Shown: piece after piece, positions 1 through 8,733 of the stretch
Position numbering within the stretch: the stretch's first letter is position 1
How the letters are laid out: the number at the start of each line of letters is the position of its first letter
Assembly (NCBI RefSeq): GCF_014203095.1
Contig: NZ_JACHIG010000004.1
Location: forward strand, 62,001 to 126,000
From: Prosthecobacter vanneervenii
GTDB taxonomy: Bacteria; Verrucomicrobiota; Verrucomicrobiia; Verrucomicrobiales; Verrucomicrobiaceae
Reading direction: 5' to 3'
DNA: 64,000 nt
Program-made: the position numbers and the translations under genes
The notes under the pieces: model-generated
Told to the model about the DNA's origin: nothing
Database searches by the model: none
Seen by the model: only the letters and a program-made list of their open reading frames with translations

Positions 1-1
1 G

Positions 2-1189
2 GCCAAGATCGTCCACATCGCGCATGACTGTGACCTCGCCCTGATCGAAGCCGAGGACGGCAGCCATTTCGACAAGCTCAAGCCGCTCGATTTCGGCGGT
101 ATTCCTCAGCTCAACACCGAGGTCATTGCCATCGGCTACCCCATCGGCGGCGATCGCATCTCCGTCACACGTGGTGTCGTCTCCCGCATCGACTTCCGCC
201 CCTACAGCCACACCAGTGTGGATTCCCATCTGGCCATTCAGGTGGATGCCGCGATCAACCCCGGCAACTCCGGCGGCCCCGTGATGCAGTCCGGTAAGGT
301 GGTGGGCGTGGCCTTCCAAGGCTTCAGCGGCCGGGTGGCGCAGAATGTCGGCTACATGATCCCTGTCCCGGTCATCAAGCGCTTCCTCAAGGACATCGAA
401 GACGGTCGCTACGACCACTACGTGGACCTCGCTGCTAGCGACTTCCCCATCGAAAACCCCGCGCAGGCCAAAGCCCTCGGCATCAACGGCGACGGTGTCG
501 GCGTGCTGGTGGGAGATGTGGAGCCTCAGGGCAGCGTGGCCGAGGTGCTCAAAATCGGCGATGTCATTCTCAGCATTGATGACAATCCGGTGATGAACAA
601 CGGCCTCGTCCGCTTCGAAGGCGAGCTCATGGACATGAACGAAATCGTGGAACGCAAGTTCGCTGGAGACACCATCAAGGTGAAGTACCTGCGTGAAGGC
701 AAAAAGAAGGAGGCCACGGTCACGCTCAAGCGCTTTGACCCCTATGTGCGCCTCGGTGCGCAGTACAACCAGCGCCCGCGCTATATCGTCAATGCAGGCC
801 TCGTCTTCCAGCCGCTGGACCGCAACCTTGTGGATGCCCACCAGATTCGCGATGACACCGTGAGCTATGTTTTCGACAACTTCCTCACCGACAAGCTCTA
901 TGTCGAGCGTCCGGAGCCCGTGGTGCTTACCAATGTGCTGCCGGATGAGGTGAACACCTGGATCACCCCCTACGCGCACAGCATCGTGGATGAGATCAAT
1001 GGTGTGAAGATCCGCTCCCTCAAGGACGTGCAGACCGCCCTGGCCAAGAAGGAAAAGCCCTTCATCGAAATCTCTCTGCTGGAGAAAAACCGCCCGCTCG
1101 TGCTCAAGCGCGAGCTCGCCGAGGCCGCCCACAAGCGCATCATGCAGAACTACAACATCCAGGAGGACTCCTATCTCGGAGACGAATAA
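2..1189 (+). CDS. HtrA/Deg-type serine protease with PDZ domain (5' truncated by window edge)
   Basis: The reading frame is open from the first complete codon, so the start and the catalytic His lie upstream of the window. Visible parts of a trypsin-like Deg fold are the triad Asp in HDCDLALIE (codon 32-34), GYPIGGD, and the nucleophile Ser in NPGNSGGP (codon 269-271). A PDZ domain follows (GVGVLVGDVEPQGS, GDVILSID), then a second degenerate PDZ-like region. The spacing and the IGYPIGGD and VTRGVVSRI motifs look closer to plant DEG9-like proteases than to DegP. The expected role is ATP-independent cleavage of misfolded or regulatory proteins, probably outside the cytoplasm. A paralogue with lost catalytic residues starts 38 bp downstream, probably in the same operon. 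The family is clear; the substrate is unknown. Confidence 0.9.
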   Translation, partial: AKIVHIAHDCDLALIEAEDGSHFDKLKPLDFGGIPQLNTEVIAIGYPIGGDRISVTRGVVSRIDFRPYSHTSVDSHLAIQVDAAINPGNSGGPVMQSGKVVGVAFQGFSGRVAQNVGYMIPVPVIKRFLKDIEDGRYDHYVDLAASDFPIENPAQAKALGINGDGVGVLVGDVEPQGSVAEVLKIGDVILSIDDNPVMNNGLVRFEGELMDMNEIVERKFAGDTIKVKYLREGKKKEATVTLKRFDPYVRLGAQYNQRPRYIVNAGLVFQPLDRNLVDAHQIRDDTVSYVFDNFLTDKLYVERPEPVVLTNVLPDEVNTWITPYAHSIVDEINGVKIRSLKDVQTALAKKEKPFIEISLLEKNRPLVLKRELAEAAHKRIMQNYNIQEDSYLGDE

Positions 1190-1227
1190 CAGCACCGCCT
1201 TCCGAACCTTCCAGCCTCGACGCCTCC

Positions 1228-2787
1228 ATGAAGCTCTCCCCGTTTTTCCCTCTCCTCCTTCTCACACTCGGTGCCGGCGCGCTCTCCGCGCAGACACCCT
1301 CGGCCGATGCACCGAAAAAGAAACGCGCTGCTGCTCCTGCAGAGAACGGCGCGGCCGTGCCTCAGCAGGTGGTGCAAAGCAATTCCCTCGTGAAGGTGAA
1401 CGCCACCTCCCAGCCCTACAGCCTGCATCTGCCATGGCAGAAGGAGTCACCCTCCGGTCGTCGTGGCCTGGGTGTGGTGCTGGCAGGCAATCGCGTACTC
1501 GTCACCGGTCAGATGGTGGCCAATGCCACCTACATCGAGCTGGAGCTGCCGGAGAACGGGCAGAAGGTCCCTGCCAAGGTCGTAGCGGTGGACTATGAGG
1601 CCAATCTGGCGCTGCTGGAGTCCCCGGCCTCGGACAAGCAGAAGGCCTTCTTCGCCGGGCTCAAGCCCATGGCCGTGGACAGCGGCACCCGTATCGAGGA
1701 CAAGGTGGACATCCTGCAGGCCGGACGCGTGGGAGAGCTCATCAAGAGCCCCCTCGTCATCAGCAAGGTGCTCACCCGCCGCTACAATGTCGAAGGCTCC
1801 GGCTTCCTCGTCTATGAGGCCAACAACATCGTCCGCAGCGAGGCCAACAGCTTCACCCTCCCTGTGGTGAAAGGCGGTAAGCTCGTCGGTCTGCTGCTCA
1901 GCTACGATTCCAAGAACCAGGTCACCACCATCCTGCCCGCGCCCATCATCGAGCACTTCCTCAAAGACGTGGCCGATGGCAGCTACGAGGGCTTTCCCAG
2001 CCTCGGCATGGAGATGCAGTCCACCATGGACGAGCAGTTCCGCGAATTCCTCGGCCTCAAGCCAGATGCCCCCGGTGTGCTCATCAGTGCGGTCATGAAA
2101 GGCGGCTCCGCCGAAAAATCCGGCATGAAAAAGGGTGACATCCTCGTGGCTATCAACGGCTTCTCCATCGACTCCCGCGGCGACTACAAAGACCCGCAGT
2201 TCGGCCCCCTGAGCTCCAGCCATCTCGTCCGCGGCCGCGCCTATGTCGGAGACAAGGTCGAGATCAAAGTCATCCGTGAGGGCAAGGAAATCGTTCTCAA
2301 GAGCGAGCTCGCCCGCCGCAAGCCCGACGACTTCCTCGTGCTGCCCTACCTCTTTGACAAAGGCCCTCGCTACGTGCTGATGGGCGGCCTCCTCTTCCAG
2401 GAGCTTTCCCGTCCGTATCTCGACGCCTTTGGCGATGAGCAGCGCGGCGGCGCCATCCTGCGCCTCGCGCACATCGCGGCGCATCCTGACAAGTATGAGG
2501 AAGAGGGGCGGCGGAAGCTCGTCTTCCTCAGCCTCGTGCTCCCCACGCCCAGCGCCCAAGGCTACGACAAGCTCGGCGGCCAGGTCATCAACAAGGTCAA
2601 CGGCCAGGTCATCAAAGATCTCAACGACCTCGCCGACGCCTTCAAAAACAACAAGGACACTGTGCACGTTATCGAGCTCAACGACTTCCCGCACATCCTC
2701 TACCTCGATGGCTTCAATGCCGAGCGCGACAACATGCGCCTCCTGGGCGGTGCCTACCGCATCGGCAGCTTGAAGCGGCTGGAGTGA
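1228..2787 (+). CDS. Catalytically degenerate HtrA/Deg-like protein (pseudoprotease) with PDZ domains
   Basis: 519 residues with a signal peptide (residues 1-21, cleavage near LSA-QTP) and a Lys/Ala-rich stretch (residues 28-45). The protein aligns by eye along its length with the protease just upstream, for example RYVLMGGLLFQ here against RYIVNAGLVFQ there. The triad is damaged: the His position reads Gln95 (RVLVTGQMV), the Asp position reads Asn126 (EANLALLE), and Ser208 sits in ANSFTLP instead of GNSGGP, so the oxyanion-hole glycines are gone. A PDZ domain is intact at about residues 270-360 (KSGMKKGDILVAINGFS). I infer a scaffold, adaptor or substrate-binding partner for the active paralogue rather than a protease. 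It ends 5 bp before the convergent yceH. Confidence 0.88.
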   Translation: MKLSPFFPLLLLTLGAGALSAQTPSADAPKKKRAAAPAENGAAVPQQVVQSNSLVKVNATSQPYSLHLPWQKESPSGRRGLGVVLAGNRVLVTGQMVANATYIELELPENGQKVPAKVVAVDYEANLALLESPASDKQKAFFAGLKPMAVDSGTRIEDKVDILQAGRVGELIKSPLVISKVLTRRYNVEGSGFLVYEANNIVRSEANSFTLPVVKGGKLVGLLLSYDSKNQVTTILPAPIIEHFLKDVADGSYEGFPSLGMEMQSTMDEQFREFLGLKPDAPGVLISAVMKGGSAEKSGMKKGDILVAINGFSIDSRGDYKDPQFGPLSSSHLVRGRAYVGDKVEIKVIREGKEIVLKSELARRKPDDFLVLPYLFDKGPRYVLMGGLLFQELSRPYLDAFGDEQRGGAILRLAHIAAHPDKYEEEGRRKLVFLSLVLPTPSAQGYDKLGGQVINKVNGQVIKDLNDLADAFKNNKDTVHVIELNDFPHILYLDGFNAERDNMRLLGGAYRIGSLKRLE

Positions 2788-2792
2788 TCGCT

Positions 2793-3485
2793 TTACTTCA
2801 CCGCCCCAATCAGAGTTTGCAGCCGCGACACCTGCGCCTTCAGCAGCGCTATCTCCGCCTCCATGCGTGCGCGCCAGTCGGCATCCGAAGGCTCCTCGGT
2901 CATCGGTGCTGCAGTGACAGGCGCTGAGTTTAGCACAGCCTCGGCCGCACCAGCCACCTCTCCACAAAAGAGGTGCATGAACTGCGCCACGCGCTGTCCT
3001 GGACCTGCGGGGATGCACTGCACCAGCGGTCCCTCCTTGTAGCCGATCAGTTCCGCCAGCGCATTCTCCACGCTCTGCATGTCGGGAAACTCAAACAGCC
3101 TCTCCGTTCTCTGGCGCAGCTCTCCAGCGGTCTGGCTGCCGCGCAGCAGCAGCATGCACAGCAGCGCCATGTGCTGCCGCTCCAGGCCTGGCAGCTTGCC
3201 CTTCAGATTGTGCCGGTACTTCAGCGTGCGCCCGCCCACGATGTTCACTTCAAACACATACCCGTGGGTCTTCAGCATCTCCAGAGCACGCAGTACGGTG
3301 CGTTCATCATAGCGTACGATCGGGTCCCGGTTCGTCGTCTGATTGCATGCTGTCACCAGCGCGTTCAGCGTCATTGGGTAGTAGTCTGGCAGTGTGATCT
3401 CCTTTTCGATGAGACAGCCCATCACCCGCGCCGCTTCAGAAGTTAGAGTAAACAGGATGGCGGTAGTTACAGATTCGGCGGGCAT
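2793..3485 (-). CDS. yceH: YceH family protein (DUF480)
   Basis: 230 residues from the chosen ATG. The protein carries the DUF480 signature near its N-terminus, ARVMGCLIEKEITLPDYYP followed by NALVTACNQTTNRDP, and continues with tandem winged-helix-like segments (RTVLRALEMLKTHGYV; ALLCMLLLRGSQTAGELR). YceH is widespread but has no firm molecular role; the fold suggests nucleic-acid binding. The reading frame extends upstream to ATG 3533 and TTG 3572. I prefer 3485 because E. coli YceH begins about ten residues before the conserved ARV motif and the added residues look non-conserved. No export signal, so it should be cytoplasmic. The stop codon is 5 bp from the convergent PDZ protein gene. Confidence 0.85.
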   Translation of the reverse strand: MPAESVTTAILFTLTSEAARVMGCLIEKEITLPDYYPMTLNALVTACNQTTNRDPIVRYDERTVLRALEMLKTHGYVFEVNIVGGRTLKYRHNLKGKLPGLERQHMALLCMLLLRGSQTAGELRQRTERLFEFPDMQSVENALAELIGYKEGPLVQCIPAGPGQRVAQFMHLFCGEVAGAAEAVLNSAPVTAAPMTEEPSDADWRARMEAEIALLKAQVSRLQTLIGAVK

Positions 3486-3625
3486 GGGGGATAAGTGAAG
3501 CTTTGTCGGATGAACATCATCCAACGGCTCCATGCCTCCTTCAACTTCGCGCCGCCATTGGATTTCAATCAATGTGAAATTATTTTTCTGAATACTTCCC
3601 GTGGGCAGGCGTCCAACTCTGTGTC

Positions 3626-4216
3626 ATGAAAACGAAACTTCTCCTCCTGTGCGGTGCCCTTGTTGCCGCGCTCTCACTCTCCTCCTGTGATATTTACGGG
3701 TATCCCGGCTATAGTTACGGAGGATACGGTGGCTACTCACCATACGGCTACGGCCTTGGTAATAGCTACTATAATAACTATTACGGTGGTGGCCTTCTCG
3801 GACTCAGCAGCTACTATGGCGGTTACTCGCGGCCCTATGTTTATAATAACTATTATAACAGGGGTTACTATCCTAGCGCCTTCCGCTCCTATGGCAGCAC
3901 TTACAACAGAGGCCACTATTCATCCCCGCTGTGGAATCACACCGCGTTCCGTGGCCTGAACAGCTCCTCGTTTGCCCACACAAACTTCGGCAACTTTGGG
4001 AACTTCAGCCACAACAACTTCCGCGGCCTCAGTTCTCCTTCGTTTGGCCACAGCTTCGCCAGCCATAGCGCTCCCTCCTTTGGTGGCTCTCGCTCCTTTG
4101 GTGGCATGCCGCACATTGGCGGCGGCGGTGGCCACTCCTTTGGTGGCGGCGACCACAGCTTCAGTGGCGGCGGCCACAGCTTCAGTGGCGGCGGTCACGG
4201 TGGCCATCATCACTAA
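3626..4216 (+). CDS. Gly/Tyr/Asn/His/Ser-rich putative lipoprotein
   Basis: 196 residues. The N-terminus is a lipoprotein signal peptide with a lipobox-like LSLSSC, so the mature chain should begin at Cys21. The rest is low complexity: a Tyr/Gly/Asn-rich half (repeats such as GYGGYSPYGYG and NSYYNNYYGG), then a Ser/Phe/His/Gly half ending in repeated HSFSGGGH units and HHH. No globular domain is visible. This composition suggests a disordered, possibly amyloid-like or metal-binding envelope protein; that is inference. A strong terminator follows at 4254-4285. Frame and signal peptide make it a real gene even though homology detection would be poor. Confidence 0.75.
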   Translation: MKTKLLLLCGALVAALSLSSCDIYGYPGYSYGGYGGYSPYGYGLGNSYYNNYYGGGLLGLSSYYGGYSRPYVYNNYYNRGYYPSAFRSYGSTYNRGHYSSPLWNHTAFRGLNSSSFAHTNFGNFGNFSHNNFRGLSSPSFGHSFASHSAPSFGGSRSFGGMPHIGGGGGHSFGGGDHSFSGGGHSFSGGGHGGHHH

Positions 4217-4253
4217 CAGCAGGCCCTGTTAAAAAGCCCTTCTGCAACTCTCG

Positions 4254-4285
4254 CAGCGCCCAGGATCTCTGGGCGCTGATTTTTT
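4254..4285 (+). terminator. Rho-independent terminator of the Gly/Tyr-rich lipoprotein gene
   Basis: A perfect 10-bp stem, CAGCGCCCAG (4254-4263) and CTGGGCGCTG (4269-4278), with a 5-nt loop, followed by A and six T residues on the plus strand. It begins 37 bp after the lipoprotein stop codon. The T-run lies on the plus-strand side only. Confidence 0.9.
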
Positions 4286-4371
4286 GGCACAGCATCCTCA
4301 CGCATTGCACCAGCGTGTTTGCCGAAAGAGAGATCATCCTTAGCGCTTCGTCAGGGCAATCAGGGGCTCCC

Positions 4372-5061
4372 CTATCCACGCATCGGCTCCAGCATCCGCC
4401 ACTCTCCCTCTGGCAGATCACCCAGCTCATACGGTCCAAAGCGTTCGCGGTGCAGCTTTTCCACATGCCAGCCCTGACTGGCAAACATCCGCCGCACCTG
4501 ATGGTACCGTCCTTCCGTGATCGTGAGCCGCGCTGTGAGGTCTGAGACAATTTCCAACCTGGCAGGCAGGCAGGGTTTGTCCTCGCTGCGCAGCATCAGA
4601 TCGCCTTTGGCAAACACCTCCTTCAGCGCTGGATCCAGCGCCTTGTCCACTTCCACCAGATACGTCTTCTCGATGTCCGACTTCGGCGAGGTGTAGCGGT
4701 GTACCAGGCTTCCGATGTCAGACACCAGCAGCAGTCCGCTGGTATCCTTGTCCAGGCGGCCCACGCTTGTCACCACAGGGTTTCTGTCCGGCCAATGGGC
4801 GGGCAGCAGCTCATAGATGTTCGGTCCTTCATCCACGCTGTGGGTGCAGGAGTAGCCCACGGGCTTGTGCAGTATCGCCAGCAGACCGTCGGGTGCCTCC
4901 AGCGGCAGATCATCCACGGTGATCTGCGCCGCATCCACCCGCTGGTCCGAGCGCTTCACCACCACACCGCCCAGTTTCACCCGCCCATCCTTCACAAACG
5001 CCATCGCCTCCTTGCGCGAGCAGTAGCCGAGGGCGGAGAGCAGTTGATCTAGGCGGCGCAT
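4372..5061 (-). CDS. rsuA: RsuA-type 16S rRNA pseudouridine synthase
   Basis: 229 residues from the chosen ATG (MRRLDQLLSALGYCSR). An N-terminal S4 RNA-binding domain (about 1-60) is followed by the RsuA/RluB/E/F catalytic domain with GRLDKDTSGLLL, where the Asp is the family catalytic residue. HRYTSPKSDIEKTYLVEV, GRYHQVRRMFA and KLHRERFG then match RsuA more closely than RluB. The expected reaction is U-to-pseudouridine isomerisation in 16S rRNA in the cytoplasm; position 516 is the E. coli RsuA target. The frame opens earlier, to 5127, but the extra 22 residues are not part of the S4 fold. RsuA versus another small-subunit-type paralogue cannot be fully separated by eye. Confidence 0.88.
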   Translation of the reverse strand: MRRLDQLLSALGYCSRKEAMAFVKDGRVKLGGVVVKRSDQRVDAAQITVDDLPLEAPDGLLAILHKPVGYSCTHSVDEGPNIYELLPAHWPDRNPVVTSVGRLDKDTSGLLLVSDIGSLVHRYTSPKSDIEKTYLVEVDKALDPALKEVFAKGDLMLRSEDKPCLPARLEIVSDLTARLTITEGRYHQVRRMFASQGWHVEKLHRERFGPYELGDLPEGEWRMLEPMRG

Positions 5062-5165
5062 GAGGGGTCGGAACAAGGAGGCTCGGATGCTCGCTGTTTG
5101 TAGCAGGATGTCATGCAGGAAATGCACGCAGTTCCCGCATCGTTCAAATACTGCATCTCAAGGCA

Positions 5166-7523
5166 TCACCCGATCACATTCTCCCCACGATTCTCCTGTT
5201 GCTGAATGGTCATGGGCCAGCCCGGGAATTGGTTTGTGGTTTTGCCGTCTTTCACATCAATGAGAAAGCGGAAGGATTCAATGAAGTAGGTCTTCTTCTC
5301 TGTGTCGAAGGTGATGAAGCCAAAGCCGCTGCCTTTTTCGTGCGCCTTCTCGTAGCGATTGGCGGCCTGCCCCACCGCTGGATTTCCCACGGCATAGACA
5401 TAGGCCTTGTTGCCAAAACCGTCGATAAACTCACCAGTGTCCGGCAGACCGTGCTTGGGACGATTTTGATGCGGCATCTTGAGCTCGTCCGGACGCCACC
5501 AGCGGGGGTAGCCAGCAGAGATCGCGGGGGTGCAGAAAGACCAGTTGCTGTCGCGCTGTTTGTCCACGCCGTATTGTGTGAGCGTGGTGAGATGCTGGTC
5601 GCCATTGATGTGCAGGGCCATGGAAGGGCGCATGATTTCCACAGCGCGATTACGCGGCGTCTGTGGCCAGCTGCCGGAGTCGAGATCGGCTTTGAGATAC
5701 CCATCCGGGGCGCCGTGATGCGTCGCTACATTGGCAAACACCGTCTGGCTCAGCACGGCCTTTAGCGTGTGGCCGCGCCAGTCCTGCGCCCACTTTTTGA
5801 GAAACTCCTCCTGCCGCTCTCCGAGCAGGACGAGCCCGGGCTTGTCGAGCGTGGAAGTGTCAAAGTTGGGATCCGGCACATGGTCAGCGCGGCCGGCGCC
5901 CGTCTGCACATGCTCGGGGCCGCTCTTCCACTGGCGGTCGGCGATGATGGCAAAGCCCACACCACCATAGACCATGTCTCCGTAATACACGCTGATGTCC
6001 TGCTGCACGGGTTTGGGATCATAGGCATCCGGGTGGTGGGCCACATTCGTCTTGTGCACCGCATTGACCATTCGTGCCGACTCGATGTAGCCGCCCTTTG
6101 AGGATGCACCTGAATCACCCACATCCATCTTCTTGCCACCTTCGCCCCAGATGTTCCCCTGAAAAACATCGTGGTCATCTGGCAGGCAGAGCGTCGGCGC
6201 ATTTCGCATCACCTCGCGAAAGGCCCAGCCGTGCTGGTAGAATTTGCGCAGGTAGTTCAGGATGGCGCGCTCTGATGGCTCTCGGATGATGCCAAAGCCG
6301 CCGTGGTTCTCATAGATCTGATCCCCGGAGAAAAAAACGAGATCGGGATCCAGCTTGAGCAGGTTCTCCGCCACGGGTGCGTAGGGAAAGCCGTAGTCGT
6401 TTTGACAAGTCAGCGCCGCCATGCGCAGTGGGCGGCCTTCGGGATTGGCCTTGATGTTGCCGGTCCACTCATACAGCGTTTCTCCGCCGCCATCCTTGTG
6501 CTGCTCACGGTAAACTACCTTGTACGGTGTGGCCTGTTTTGCATCCCACTTGGGAATGCGAAACGTCGCCACCCAGGCATCCGGGTCCAGCTTTGCCGTG
6601 CCAAGTGATTCCCATTCACGGCCCTTTTTCACCATCAGCTCGACGAGCTGATTATCCTTGGCCCCCAATGGAGCTGTTAGCGCGCTGAGCTTCAGGACAA
6701 AGCCCTCGTTCGTGCGTGAATCGCTCAGGGAGTACATCGACCACAGCAAGGGGCCGAAGCAATGCTGCGGCGTCACGGTGAAAGCCGCACCATACAGATC
6801 CCAGTTTTGAAACCGGTAGCGCCCTGCGCCTGCTGCTCCAGCCTTGGCCTTGTTTGCGTTCTTTTTCGCGCCTGCCACTGCACCTGCGGCGAAGTTGTTG
6901 GCGATCGACACATTGCCGAGAATTGCGTCCGCTTCGAATGTGTGCGAGACAGCGCCTAGTTCAGCACGGGAGTCCACGCCATACGCCGTGAGTGTCAGCA
7001 CACACTTGTCACCTTCAGGCACGCCCTTGAGCGTCAGCTTCACCTGCTTCAAAACGCCGCCGTCTTTGACCAGCCCGGTCTTCGGGCCTAGAACGAGCTG
7101 GTCGCCCTGCCATCCGGCGTTGATGCCCTTCTGCACGAAGCAGTTGCTCCGGTATTCGTTGATCTCGCTGCGAATGCCGATGCGGAAACCCGCGCCACCG
7201 TCGGTCTTGCTGGCTTCCAGTCGCGTCAGGATCACTTCCATGGTGAAGTCGCCATTCTCCGTCACCTGATGCGTCAGCGAATGCACGCTGCGTCCGCCAC
7301 CCATGCTGAGGCACTCCGCGCCGCCTTCGCTTACGCGCCAGTCTTCCATGGGATTCGCCCAGAACTGCCCGCCGAGAAACACGCGGTCGTGTGTCCAGGT
7401 CCAGACATCGTTTTTGAGGCGTCTTGCAGCAGCGGCAGATGCGTCATCACGGCTAGCGAGCCCCATGAGCGTGCCTGCCGTCATCAGCTTGAGTCCGGTG
7501 CGTCGGGAAATCTTTCGTTTCAT
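5166..7523 (-). CDS. Tat-exported PhoD-like metallophosphatase with N-terminal accessory domain
   Basis: 785 residues. The N-terminus carries a twin-arginine signal, [16 protein letters not shown], so export of the folded protein is expected. Residues about 40-250 form a LamG/DUF1080-like beta-sandwich region containing a Lys/Ala insert ([15 protein letters not shown]). The C-terminal half is a PhoD-like metallophosphoesterase: [11 protein letters not shown] near residue 395, [11 protein letters not shown] near 450 and NGDQH near 636 supply metal-binding Asp, Asn and His. The expected activity is phosphomono- or diester hydrolysis in the periplasm. It is the last gene of a likely operon with the membrane protein 70 bp upstream and the esterase before that. 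The exact substrate is unknown. Confidence 0.85.
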   Translation of the reverse strand: MKRKISRRTGLKLMTAGTLMGLASRDDASAAAARRLKNDVWTWTHDRVFLGGQFWANPMEDWRVSEGGAECLSMGGGRSVHSLTHQVTENGDFTMEVILTRLEASKTDGGAGFRIGIRSEINEYRSNCFVQKGINAGWQGDQLVLGPKTGLVKDGGVLKQVKLTLKGVPEGDKCVLTLTAYGVDSRAELGAVSHTFEADAILGNVSIANNFAAGAVAGAKKNANKAKAGAAGAGRYRFQNWDLYGAAFTVTPQHCFGPLLWSMYSLSDSRTNEGFVLKLSALTAPLGAKDNQLVELMVKKGREWESLGTAKLDPDAWVATFRIPKWDAKQATPYKVVYREQHKDGGGETLYEWTGNIKANPEGRPLRMAALTCQNDYGFPYAPVAENLLKLDPDLVFFSGDQIYENHGGFGIIREPSERAILNYLRKFYQHGWAFREVMRNAPTLCLPDDHDVFQGNIWGEGGKKMDVGDSGASSKGGYIESARMVNAVHKTNVAHHPDAYDPKPVQQDISVYYGDMVYGGVGFAIIADRQWKSGPEHVQTGAGRADHVPDPNFDTSTLDKPGLVLLGERQEEFLKKWAQDWRGHTLKAVLSQTVFANVATHHGAPDGYLKADLDSGSWPQTPRNRAVEIMRPSMALHINGDQHLTTLTQYGVDKQRDSNWSFCTPAISAGYPRWWRPDELKMPHQNRPKHGLPDTGEFIDGFGNKAYVYAVGNPAVGQAANRYEKAHEKGSGFGFITFDTEKKTYFIESFRFLIDVKDGKTTNQFPGWPMTIQQQENRGENVIG

Positions 7524-7593
7524 AAAGATGCTGCAACGTCATTCACGTGCCGCACCCATCAGTGAATTTCGGTTTTTCCAGAAGCTCCCACCT

Positions 7594-8715
7594 TCACGCC
7601 TTGAAGAAGATCTGCCTGCGGTAGAGAGCGTAAAGAAAGAGCCACACCAGCAGCAGGCCGCCGGTGCTTTCCAGCACGTTGTGCCATTTGGGATCCAACG
7701 GCTGGTAGAGTCCGCTGAAGAGCAGCTTGGAAGTGTGGCCAAAATCCACGAAGTGGTACACCATGTAGATGGTGAGGCTGTTCATTCCCACGACCACCAG
7801 CGGAAAGGCCCAGCGCTTGAAGTTCAGGAGGTCGATGATGCCGTAAAACACCGCCAGCAGCGTGAAAGAGATGCCGGTCGTCACCAGAATGAAGGAGCTC
7901 GTCCACATCCGCTTGGCGATGGGGAAATGCAGGCTCCACAGCAGGCCTAGCGCGAGGCACACCGCCCCCGCAAGCAGCAGCTGGCGGAACTTTGCCGATG
8001 GCGTGCTGGTGCCGCCTTTGAGAATCTCCCCGGCAAAGACGCCAAACATCGTCAGGCACATGGCCGGAAACTGCGTGAGCAGGCCCAGCTCGTCATACGT
8101 TCCTTGCAGCAGACGCCCGGGAAGGAAGCTGCGGTCAAACCAGCCGACGAGGTTGCCTTCAAACGAGAGATTGCCCGCGCCGTAGCCGGGCACCGGCACG
8201 AGGAACAGCGCCGCATAGTAGGCCAGCAGGATGCCGCCGGCCACGCACAGCCGCTTCATGGAGTCCAGATTCAAATACAGCACCACGCTGACAAAGCCTG
8301 CCAGACCTATGCGCCCCAGCACACTGCCCAGTCGCATGTGGTGCGGCTCAAAGAAAGGAATCGGCGCGTTTTTGTCCAGAAATCCCAGCGCTGCGAGGAT
8401 GAGCAGGCGCACAAAGGCCTTTTTGTACAGCTCGGCTTTCGGCGTGCCCTGCGCCACGGCCTTGGCCAGCGAAAATGGAATGGACACTCCTGCGAGGAAG
8501 AGGAAGAGCGGGAAAAAGCAGTCGTAAAAGGTGAAGCCGAACCACGCCGGATGCGTGAACTGTCCTGCCACCGCATCCACCCATGCCAGTCCTGTTTTCC
8601 CTTGCAGCTGATGGATCACCTGTCCCGCCCCGGCAATCATGAGCATGTCAAAGCCGCGCAGGGCATCGATGGATACGAGGCGGACTTTTTGCGCAGGAGC
8701 AGGTGAGGCGGACAT
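7594..8715 (-). CDS. DUF5009 / heparan-alpha-glucosaminide N-acetyltransferase-like membrane protein
   Basis: 373 residues, very hydrophobic, with roughly ten predicted membrane segments. The N-terminal motif RLVSIDALRGFDMLMI, the FTFYDCFFPLFLFLAGVSIPFS segment read in two parts, and the conserved MNSLTIYMVYHFVDF near the C-terminus are typical of the YeiB/NagX/HGSNAT-like acyltransferase families. The family idea is transfer of acetyl groups from cytoplasmic acetyl-CoA to glycans across the membrane. It starts 18 bp after the upstream esterase gene, so co-transcription is likely. An acetyltransferase next to an esterase would fit acyl-group handling on glycans, but this is inference. Confidence 0.82.
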   Translation of the reverse strand: MSASPAPAQKVRLVSIDALRGFDMLMIAGAGQVIHQLQGKTGLAWVDAVAGQFTHPAWFGFTFYDCFFPLFLFLAGVSIPFSLAKAVAQGTPKAELYKKAFVRLLILAALGFLDKNAPIPFFEPHHMRLGSVLGRIGLAGFVSVVLYLNLDSMKRLCVAGGILLAYYAALFLVPVPGYGAGNLSFEGNLVGWFDRSFLPGRLLQGTYDELGLLTQFPAMCLTMFGVFAGEILKGGTSTPSAKFRQLLLAGAVCLALGLLWSLHFPIAKRMWTSSFILVTTGISFTLLAVFYGIIDLLNFKRWAFPLVVVGMNSLTIYMVYHFVDFGHTSKLLFSGLYQPLDPKWHNVLESTGGLLLVWLFLYALYRRQIFFKA

Positions 8716-8733
8716 GTCTTGCGTTCGGGCTGC

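Noticed and set aside
4182-4545. Small frames on both strands between the lipoprotein and rsuA genes
   Set aside because: They overlap the terminator hairpin and the rsuA coding region and have no recognisable features.
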